From Candidatus Iainarchaeum sp. (GTDB lineage: Archaea > Iainarchaeota > Iainarchaeia > Iainarchaeales > JAGVWC01), in contig JAGVWC010000004.1 of NCBI GenBank assembly GCA_018304465.1, positions 1 to 46,643 of the forward strand: a stretch of DNA of 46,643 nt. The letters run 5' to 3'. Positions within the stretch are counted from its first letter, which is position 1, and each line of letters begins with the position of its first letter. Position numbers and translations under genes: made by a program. Positions 40,585 to 46,643 of this stretch are shown here, piece by piece. A model generated the notes under the pieces. The model saw only the letters and a list, made by a program, of their open reading frames with translations, was not told the origin of the DNA and searched no databases.

Positions 40585-41208
40585 TTAATCCTTTCGAAGC
40601 CACGCGGAACCGGCATACACCAAGGGGGTTCCAACGACCGCATATCCGACTTTTAGCAGCCACCACGGAATAATGAGTCCGATAACGAACAGCACGTCGT
40701 GTTTTGGGCTCACGCCGTAAAACGCGACCATCATGAAAATCGTGGTGTCAATGAATTCCGAAATCAGGGTGGAAACATTGGTTCGAAGCCAAAGCATTTT
40801 TCCTTTCGTCAATTCTTTGACGATGCGAAACACGTGAATGTCCACCAGTTCCGCGGTCAAGAACGCCAAAATGCTTGCCACCATGATGCGAAGACTCACT
40901 CCGAAAATCTTCCCGTATTCCACCGGAAAAAAATCCCGCGGCGCCGACGGCAACGCCACGGCAATCGCGGTCATGACCAAAATAAACACCATGGCGACCA
41001 AGGTTCCAAACACGATTCGTTTCGCTTTTTCTTTTCCTTCGACTTCCTGAACGATGTCAAGTGCCAGCATGCTTACCGGAAACACGAGCAAACCGACGCT
41101 GGCATAAAACAAACTGAAATCCGCGATTTTTCCGCCCATCAGGTTGGAGGCCACCACGCCCGCGACAAACAACGCCGAAAGAATTGAAAGCTTGGTTTCC
41201 TTGTTCAT
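40585..41208 (-). CDS. Queuosine precursor transporter (YhhQ/Vut_1 family)
   Basis: 207 residues from the ATG at 41208, which overlaps the folC stop as ATGA; a 9-residue upstream extension is rejected. About six membrane helices. Family motifs: VVASNLMGGKIADF (about 20-33), FPVSMLALDIVQEVEGKEKA, and AELVDIHVFRIVKELTKGKM followed by LWLRTNVSTLISEFIDTTIF. In bacteria this family imports queuosine precursors. In archaea it might supply a 7-deazaguanine for archaeosine in tRNA; that use is inference. Confidence 0.87.
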   Translation of the reverse strand: MNKETKLSILSALFVAGVVASNLMGGKIADFSLFYASVGLLVFPVSMLALDIVQEVEGKEKAKRIVFGTLVAMVFILVMTAIAVALPSAPRDFFPVEYGKIFGVSLRIMVASILAFLTAELVDIHVFRIVKELTKGKMLWLRTNVSTLISEFIDTTIFMMVAFYGVSPKHDVLFVIGLIIPWWLLKVGYAVVGTPLVYAGSAWLRKD

Positions 41209-42509
41209 TTTTTTCCCTTCTTGGGTTTGGGCCATTTCAGTTCAAGGGCTTCGCCCACTACGAAAATACTTCCGCACACGCACACCACTTCCGTCGGACG
41301 GCAGTTTTTAATCGCTTCTTTGACCGCGTCTTTGACCGCGGGAATTTCCTTGATTTTAAACGCCGGTAAAAATTCTTTTCCCACCGCGAAAAGATCGCTT
41401 GTAGGGGTTTTTCGAAAACGCGCCTCGCAAAAAAAAGCATTCTGGGCCAGTGGAAGCAACGATGAAAGCATCTGGTTTGCGGCCTTGTCCGAACTGACGC
41501 CGATCACAAACGAAAACTTCTGGTTTGGAAAACGCTGTTTTAACGCGGCGGAAAACACCCGGGCGCCATCGGGATTATGACAGCAATCCGCGACCACAAT
41601 CGGGTTCTGGGAAAGCACCTGAAAACGCGCCGGCCAAACGGTTTTTTTCAAGGCTTTTCGCACCGCGTTTTCCTGCAATCGGATTCGTTTGTTTTGCTTT
41701 AACACCGCGGCAATCGCCAACGCCAAAGACGCGTTTTCCAATTGATGATCCCCAAAAAGCGATAACTGCAGGTTTTTCCAGTCTATTCCAAGGCCTTTGA
41801 AGTCCATGGTTTCAAGCCCGTCCAGAAACGGTTTTTTCGTGGCGGAAAAATCTTTTCCGAGAAAAAACGCTTGCGCTTCTTTTGCGCTCGCCAGGTCGGC
41901 GAACACGGTTCGCAATTCCGGATTGGCGACGCACGAAACCAGCGGAGCGTTGTTTTTGATGATTCCCGCTTTTTCCAACGCGATTTGCCGGATCGATTGG
42001 CCCAGGTATTGCTGGTGATCCAGTCCGATGTTCGTGATCGCGTTGGCCACGGTGGGCACCGCGTTCGTGGCGTCCAGGCGCCCGCCCATTCCCACTTCAA
42101 GCACTCCGAACTCGACTTTTTTCTGGGCAAAAAAACCCAGCGCCATCAACGTCAAAAACTCGAAATGCGTGGCCGATAACCGCTCGGTTTCCAGCACGCT
42201 TCTGGTTTTCGTTGCAAGCTCCGCGAATTCTTTGTCCGAAATCGTTTTTCCGTTCACTTGAATGCGCTCGTTGTATTTGACCAGATGCGGAGACGAATAA
42301 AAACCGGTTTTGTGCTTGTTTTCAATCAAAATCCGGTTCAAAAACGCGCACGTGCTTCCTTTTCCGTTTGTTCCGGCCACCAAAATATTCGAATATTTTT
42401 TCTCCGGGTTTCCAAACGCCGTCAAAGCGATTTCCATGTTCTGCAGACCCAGTTTGATGCCATGCGCTTCCAGCGACGACAAGTACTCCAACGATTCCTC
42501 GTAATTCAT
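41205..42509 (-). CDS. folC: Folylpolyglutamate synthase / dihydrofolate synthase family
   Basis: A 434-residue Mur-ligase-family enzyme adding glutamate to folates with ATP. Motifs: P-loop VAGTNGKGSTCAFL (about 44-57), SPHLVKYNERIQVNGK, VGMGGRLDATNAVP, IGLDHQQYLG, and the C-terminal domain start VVADCCHNPDGAR. It overlaps the flavoprotein stop (ATGA at 42506-42509) and the transporter start (ATGA at 41205-41208), so three genes are translationally coupled. Whether it makes folate or a related archaeal cofactor (such as polyglutamated F420) is uncertain, but glyA and the ThyX-like gene nearby favour folate. Confidence 0.9.
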   Translation of the reverse strand: MNYEESLEYLSSLEAHGIKLGLQNMEIALTAFGNPEKKYSNILVAGTNGKGSTCAFLNRILIENKHKTGFYSSPHLVKYNERIQVNGKTISDKEFAELATKTRSVLETERLSATHFEFLTLMALGFFAQKKVEFGVLEVGMGGRLDATNAVPTVANAITNIGLDHQQYLGQSIRQIALEKAGIIKNNAPLVSCVANPELRTVFADLASAKEAQAFFLGKDFSATKKPFLDGLETMDFKGLGIDWKNLQLSLFGDHQLENASLALAIAAVLKQNKRIRLQENAVRKALKKTVWPARFQVLSQNPIVVADCCHNPDGARVFSAALKQRFPNQKFSFVIGVSSDKAANQMLSSLLPLAQNAFFCEARFRKTPTSDLFAVGKEFLPAFKIKEIPAVKDAVKEAIKNCRPTEVVCVCGSIFVVGEALELKWPKPKKGKK

Positions 42510-43060
42510 CCCGATCCGCTTCCGATTTTTTTTCCCAATTCAAAACACGACAACAGCTTTCCTTCGCTAATCGTTGTTTTTTCATCCGCGCTCGCGCGAA
42601 TTTTTCCGATCACGGTTAAATGCATTTTGGAAAAAAACAATTCCAAATACTGTTCGGCTTCGCGGTTCTTGTTTTCCGTTTGTCCGCCGCACGTCAAGAT
42701 CACGGCTTTTTTTTCAAAGCACAGGCGTTTGAATTCTTCGTCTCCCCAGTACACTTCAAATCGATCAATGAAATTTTTGAGCAGGCCCGAAATATTCCAC
42801 CAGTAAACCGGCGAGGCAAACACCCACACGTCCGCTTTTTCCAGCAACGAATAAATTCCCTGCATGTCATCGTTTAGATGACACTTGTGGGTTTCGTTGC
42901 ATCCTTCACACCCGTCACACCCCGAAAAAATGACTTCCCGAAGCTTGATCAACGTGCTTTTTCCGCCGGTTTCAATCGCGCCGCGATGAAACTCGGAAAT
43001 CATGGCGTCGGTATTTCCGCCTTCACGGGGAGAACCGGAAACGCATAAAATCGAGGTCAT
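42506..43060 (-). CDS. Iron-sulfur flavoprotein (flavodoxin-like reductase)
   Basis: 184 residues from the ATG at 43060; a longer frame runs through the promoter and into the divergent gene and is rejected. Flavodoxin-fold FMN site SGSPREGGNTDAMI (about 7-20), SPVYWWNISGLLKNFIDR (about 83-100). A compact cysteine motif C-x2-C-x2-C-x5-C (SGCDGCEGCNETHKC) matches the 4Fe-4S site of archaeal iron-sulfur flavoproteins. It should be a cytosolic redox protein transferring electrons via FMN and the cluster. It heads an operon with folC and a transporter and might reduce the flavin of the divergent ThyX-like protein; that is inference. Confidence 0.85.
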   Translation of the reverse strand: MTSILCVSGSPREGGNTDAMISEFHRGAIETGGKSTLIKLREVIFSGCDGCEGCNETHKCHLNDDMQGIYSLLEKADVWVFASPVYWWNISGLLKNFIDRFEVYWGDEEFKRLCFEKKAVILTCGGQTENKNREAEQYLELFFSKMHLTVIGKIRASADEKTTISEGKLLSCFELGKKIGSGSG

Positions 43061-43082
43061 TTTTAGAACCAATCCCCAGAGA

Positions 43083-43092
43083 ATTTTTAAAC
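43083..43092 (-). promoter_or_regulatory. TATA box of the flavoprotein-folC operon
   Basis: GTTTAAAAAT on the minus strand is centred about 27 nt upstream of the ATG at 43060, predicting a leaderless transcript. Confidence 0.5.
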
Positions 43093-43124
43093 CAAAACGA
43101 ATCCGTTTTCTTTTCCGGGATGGA

Positions 43125-43132
43125 TTTTTAAC
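43125..43132 (+). promoter_or_regulatory. TATA box of the ThyX-like gene
   Basis: TTTTTAAC is centred about 27 nt before the TTG at 43156 and 33 nt before the ATG at 43162. It is back-to-back with the minus-strand promoter at 43083-43092, so the two units share about 100 bp of control region. Confidence 0.45.
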
Positions 43133-43161
43133 CCTTTTTTTCCACCAAATCTTGGTTGGAT

Positions 43162-44841
43162 ATGCCGGAATCATTTTCGTCCGAAGAAACCAAAATCCTG
43201 GCCAGTTATGTATCAAACATGGACAAGAACGTGTTTGTTCTCACGAATTTACCCGAAGCCGTCAAAGGCGCGTTGTTTTCTAGGTATTCGCGTTCTCCCA
43301 AAGGACTGCGCCGATTGCTGCTGGATGAATTCATTCGCAGCCAGGATTTCGACTTTAACCAAATCGCGGGCCAAAGTACGCTTTCCGCGGCCGCTTCTCC
43401 GGTGAACAAGCAAAAAGCCGACGAATTTTACACGCGCGTGCTCGACGGCTACGGCGACGATTCCGTGGGCGAACTCGGCGGCTGTCACATCGCCTTGGAA
43501 AACGTTTCCAATGTCGCCACCAAAATCATCGAAGACTGCCGTATCGGCGGGTCTCCGCTTGAAAAAAGCACGCGGTATGTTTTTTTTGACCAAAAAATCG
43601 ACGGGAAATACCCGTTTTTCGAAGAACCCCGCATCCTGCAAAGCGAATTCCGTGACCAGTATGTTGCCTTGATGAACCAGTTGTTCGACACCTACGCGGC
43701 GCTGATCGAACCGCTAAAGCAGTTCATGCAACAACGCTTTCCCATCGAAGATTTTTCTTTCATGGTCGACCTTAAAACCCGCGAAGAAAAAAAATTTCCC
43801 GATATTACGGATGAAACCGCGAAAAAACGCTGTCAAGCCGCGTACAATGCGTCGATTCGCGCCAAAACCTGCGACGTGCTTCGCGGACTGCTTCCGGCCG
43901 CCACCTTGACCAACGTGGGCTTGTTTGGAAACGGCCGGTTTTTCGAATACCTGCTTCGAAAACTCTATTCGCATCCCTTGTCGGAAATGCATTCACTGGG
44001 AAAAGACATTCACGGCGAACTCGACACCCAGATCTCTTCGTTTGTGCGCCGCGCCAAAGCCGACGAATACCTTCAAAAAACAAAACTCGATGTGCGGTCC
44101 GCGGTTCAAACCATCACTGAAAAAAACCGGCCTTCCGACGCCCAACCGGTTTCCCTCGTGGATTACGATCCCGGCGCCGAAGAAAAACTCCTCGCGTACC
44201 TGTTGTATCCGGATTCAAACCAGTCTTTGGTGCAATTAACCCAAGTGGTGGAACACCTTGATCAAAACGAAAAAATGGCCCTTTACCAGACGTATATGGG
44301 TCAGCGGCGCAATCGCCGCGACAAACCCGGACGCGCCTTCGAAAACACGTATTATACGTTTGACATCCTTGCCGATTACGGGATTTACCGCGACTTGCAA
44401 CGACACCGCGTTCTGACCCAAGAACGACAATTACTCTCCACCGTACACGGATATGATTTGCCGCTTGAAATCACGGAAGCGGGCCTGGAGCAATCGTTTG
44501 TTGATTGTATGAAAGCCGCCGCCGAACTCTACCGAAAAATATCGGTTTCAATGCCGTTCGAAGCCCAATACGTGGTGCCCATGGCGTACCGCATTCGATG
44601 GTACATGACCCTGAATTTACGCGAAGCCATCCACTTCATTGAATTACGCTCGACCAAACAAGGTCACGAATCATACCGGCGCGTCGCGCAACTGATGTAT
44701 CACGAAATCAAACGCGTGCACCCGAATTTCGCGGGCTTCATGAATTACGTCGACCTCAACAAATATTCGCTTTCGCGCCTGGACGCGGAAACGAAAAACG
44801 AAATCAAACGCTCGGAATGGAAAAATCCTACAACCGCTTGA
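43162..44841 (+). CDS. Long two-half ThyX-family (FAD thymidylate synthase-like) protein
   Basis: 559 residues, about twice a normal ThyX. The N-terminal half has NVSNVATKIIEDCRIGGSPL then EKSTRYVFF (about 115-142), like the substrate motif of ThyX, and ATLTNVGLFGNGRFFEYLLR. The C-terminal half has YRDLQRHRVLTQERQLLS (409-426) and FIELRSTKQGHESYRRVAQL. Classical ThyX needs RHR-x7-S; here the RHR is present but Leu is at the Ser position. If active it would methylate dUMP using methylene-tetrahydrofolate and reduced FAD. A TTG at 43156 is a possible alternative start. Its divergent neighbours folC, glyA and a flavoprotein fit this chemistry. Activity is not certain because of the altered motif. 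Confidence 0.78.
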   Translation: MPESFSSEETKILASYVSNMDKNVFVLTNLPEAVKGALFSRYSRSPKGLRRLLLDEFIRSQDFDFNQIAGQSTLSAAASPVNKQKADEFYTRVLDGYGDDSVGELGGCHIALENVSNVATKIIEDCRIGGSPLEKSTRYVFFDQKIDGKYPFFEEPRILQSEFRDQYVALMNQLFDTYAALIEPLKQFMQQRFPIEDFSFMVDLKTREEKKFPDITDETAKKRCQAAYNASIRAKTCDVLRGLLPAATLTNVGLFGNGRFFEYLLRKLYSHPLSEMHSLGKDIHGELDTQISSFVRRAKADEYLQKTKLDVRSAVQTITEKNRPSDAQPVSLVDYDPGAEEKLLAYLLYPDSNQSLVQLTQVVEHLDQNEKMALYQTYMGQRRNRRDKPGRAFENTYYTFDILADYGIYRDLQRHRVLTQERQLLSTVHGYDLPLEITEAGLEQSFVDCMKAAAELYRKISVSMPFEAQYVVPMAYRIRWYMTLNLREAIHFIELRSTKQGHESYRRVAQLMYHEIKRVHPNFAGFMNYVDLNKYSLSRLDAETKNEIKRSEWKNPTTA

Positions 44842-45682
44842 TGAAAAACGCGCCTTTCTTTTTGTACCCGTTTCCTTGGGCCATGCGGGAATAAAAATTC
44901 TTGATGCCGCGGCGCATTTCGAGGCGTTCGTGCAACTGCCGCAGACTAAACCCCAGTGCATCCCAAAGGCCTTGGGAAATGTCGCCGACCAATTTCCTGT
45001 TTTTGAGGAGTCCTTCCTGCTGCAGGACGCTTCCGAGCGAATCGATTGAAGGATCCGAATCCAGATGCGTCCGTTCTTCCTCGGATAATTGCACTTGGCC
45101 GTTTCGCTCAACGCGTCTCTTCAGCAACGCAAGGCGATCCTTTACAACGCGGTCAATCCGATGTCGGACCGTTTCTGTCAGCGTACCGGCCATCGGCCGC
45201 TGGTAATACCACATGGTTTCCGGTGTCCGCATATAGGCATACGAAAAACCGACGCCCCGCGCGTGATTTTCAATTTGCTCGAGCAAAAAATTCGCCCACG
45301 GTTTTCCCAAACGATCGCTTAGATTGTCTACATCCCGTTTCGATCCTGCTTGGCCCTGGATCGCCTCGACCACTACGCCATTGGACGTAAATCCCAACCG
45401 TGCCACCAGCTGTAATTTTCCCGGAATCAGAAGGCCCACGGCTACCGGGGATTCGAACATCGAACTCATTGTCTGCAACAAAACGCCTTTGTGCACTTCT
45501 TGCACCGGAAACGATGCCAAGAATAGCTTTCCGAAACGGTTGATGTTTCGTGGCCTCGCGGGGTATCTGGCGTGTGGATGTTCCTTGATGAGTTTTCTGA
45601 TCGCTTCAAAGCGGCTTTTAAGCCTGCGCGTACCGATTCTTCGCAGGTAAGGCCGAGCCGCAAGCGCTTTTTTAAGGGGCAT
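44828..45682 (-). CDS. Unknown basic helical protein
   Basis: A 284-residue protein with no recognised family. The N-terminal third is basic. The middle contains VAVGLLIPGKLQLVARLGFT and VEAIQGQAGSKRDVDN. A charged helical part follows (VKDRLALLKRRVERNGQVQL), and the C-terminus is basic (GNGYKKKGAFFIKRL). No signal peptide. It overlaps the end of the ThyX-like gene by 14 bp (convergent) and follows the prenyltransferase gene by 6 nt on the same strand, so it is probably co-transcribed with it. Confidence 0.6.
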   Translation of the reverse strand: MPLKKALAARPYLRRIGTRRLKSRFEAIRKLIKEHPHARYPARPRNINRFGKLFLASFPVQEVHKGVLLQTMSSMFESPVAVGLLIPGKLQLVARLGFTSNGVVVEAIQGQAGSKRDVDNLSDRLGKPWANFLLEQIENHARGVGFSYAYMRTPETMWYYQRPMAGTLTETVRHRIDRVVKDRLALLKRRVERNGQVQLSEEERTHLDSDPSIDSLGSVLQQEGLLKNRKLVGDISQGLWDALGFSLRQLHERLEMRRGIKNFYSRMAQGNGYKKKGAFFIKRL

Positions 45683-45688
45683 ACAAAA

Positions 45689-46643
45689 TCAGATTTTTCG
45701 TTCCACCAAATAATCCGCGAAATCTTTCAAAGTTTTCTTTGCTTGTGAAGGCGGAAGGGTGTTTTCGACTTTTTTCCACGCGTCTTTGACCAGTTCATCG
45801 GCTTTTTTTCGCGCGTAACCAACCGAACCCGTTTTTTCGATCAAACGAATCGCTTCCCGGATCGTTTTCTCGTCTTCCGGGTGTGCATTCAGGATTTCAA
45901 GCAGTCGATTTCGATCCACCGGATTAGAATTTTTCAAACAATGCAGCACCATGATGGTTCGTTTTCCCTCGTGAATATCCTCGCCGACGCCTTTTCCTTT
46001 CTGGAATTCTTCGCCCACCAAGTTCAAAATGTCATCCTGGATCTGGAACGCGACTCCGATGGTTTCCCCGAATTTTCCGAGAGCGTCCATTTGTTTTTCA
46101 GTTGCGCCGCCAAGAATCGCTCCCAGTTTGGTCGCAAACCGGGCAAGTACTCCTGTTTTGTAACTGCACATCTGCAGGTACTCGTCTTCCGAGACGTCGA
46201 ATTTGTGTCCTTTGTGCCACCAGATATCCATGGCTTGTCCCACGGACACGCGCAGCAGTTCTTGGCCGTAAAGACTCCAGATCAGATCTAGCGTATGATC
46301 ATTGAGTTTGTATGGGTTGTTGTAAAGCAACGTAAGTGGAAGAAAATACATCGCATTGGCATCGTTTACAGCTACGTCAACGCCGTACAATAAATGCGTA
46401 CAGGGTTTTCCGCGGCGCATGGTGGAATTATCTTCTAAATCGTCTACCATAATTGTTCCGTTATGTATAAGTTCCACGAGTGGGGAAAACCGCAGCGCTT
46501 GTTCTTTCGTCCCGCCGACGCTTTCGCAGGAAAGAATCGTCAAAGCGGGCCGCCAGCGTTTTCCGCCGCGATCCAAAAACTCCCAGATCGGTTCCGCCAT
46601 GGCTTTGGTCAAGGTTTCTTCATCGTACGCAAAATCTGCTTTT
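45689..46643 (-). CDS. Polyprenyl diphosphate synthase (GGPP synthase type), partial
   Basis: About 318 codons; the frame stays open through the right edge of the window (upstream codons read KADFAYDEETL), so the N-terminus is missing. It condenses isopentenyl diphosphate with an allylic diphosphate. Motifs: GGKRWRPAL, first Asp-rich motif in MVDDLEDNSTMRRGKP (DDLED), and second Asp-rich motif in FQIQDDILNLVGE, where the last acidic position is Asn. The residues before the first motif are small (Gly/Thr), not aromatic, which suits GGPP or longer chains. It would use the isopentenyl diphosphate made by the mevalonate operon for archaeal membrane lipids. Confidence 0.85.
   Translation of the reverse strand, partial: KADFAYDEETLTKAMAEPIWEFLDRGGKRWRPALTILSCESVGGTKEQALRFSPLVELIHNGTIMVDDLEDNSTMRRGKPCTHLLYGVDVAVNDANAMYFLPLTLLYNNPYKLNDHTLDLIWSLYGQELLRVSVGQAMDIWWHKGHKFDVSEDEYLQMCSYKTGVLARFATKLGAILGGATEKQMDALGKFGETIGVAFQIQDDILNLVGEEFQKGKGVGEDIHEGKRTIMVLHCLKNSNPVDRNRLLEILNAHPEDEKTIREAIRLIEKTGSVGYARKKADELVKDAWKKVENTLPPSQAKKTLKDFADYLVERKI

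Noticed and set aside
1..46643. tRNA or rRNA genes
   Set aside because: The gaps between genes were scanned by eye for tRNA-like loops and rRNA core motifs; none was found, though an intron-containing or divergent tRNA cannot be excluded.

Overview
The window looks like a chromosome fragment from an archaeon, most plausibly a DPANN-type lineage (Diapherotrites/Iainarchaeota- or Micrarchaeota-like). The placement is an inference from four things. Promoters carry TATA boxes about 25 nt upstream of start codons, so many mRNAs look leaderless. There is an archaeal thiolase / HMG-CoA synthase / DUF35 set. There are many membrane-anchored, Asp/Asn-rich exoproteins with LamG and beta-helix domains. 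A free-standing LAGLIDADG endonuclease is also present. No rRNA, tRNA or CRISPR array was seen, so the lineage is not proven.

Layout. 1-620 has no convincing gene. 621-1511 (+) encodes a GGDEF-type nucleotide-cyclase domain protein. 1512-19520 (-) is an 18-kb cell-surface locus. It holds three membrane-anchored beta-sandwich proteins, two near-duplicate short fibre-subunit-like proteins, a small membrane peptide, and a giant modular beta-helix protein. The giant protein is now split into four reading-frame fragments (19520 to 6346, about 4,390 codons if joined). It has a signal peptide, two LamG-like domains, five super-modules of about 1.8 kb, and a C-terminal domain homologous to the two short neighbouring proteins. 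19574-22090 holds small exoproteins, a winged-helix-like protein, a secreted coiled-coil protein and a lipoprotein.

22141-31671 (-) is a mevalonate-pathway operon: HMG-CoA reductase, HMG-CoA synthase, a small protein, a TetR-like-HTH/LAGLIDADG protein, thiolase, a small basic protein, DUF35, an unknown protein, mevalonate kinase, diphosphomevalonate decarboxylase and phosphomevalonate kinase. Together these could convert acetyl-CoA to isopentenyl diphosphate by the classical (bacterial/eukaryotic) lower branch. The prenyltransferase at the right edge (45689-46643) would then build the isoprenoid chains of membrane lipids.

31773-34101 (-) holds a short-chain dehydrogenase with an overlapping small membrane protein, and a glycosidase-like lipoprotein. 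34257-38711 (+) holds pyruvate phosphate dikinase, a translationally coupled pair of MgtE half-transporters and a Lys/Arg-rich protein. 38768-43060 (-) is a one-carbon/folate group: iron-sulfur flavoprotein, folylpolyglutamate synthase, queuosine-precursor transporter, lipoprotein and serine hydroxymethyltransferase. It is divergent from a long two-half ThyX-family protein (43162-44841, +), and all of these share tetrahydrofolate chemistry. Downstream genes in operons are typically joined by ATGA overlaps or short gaps, and several have GGTG/GGAG ribosome-binding sites.
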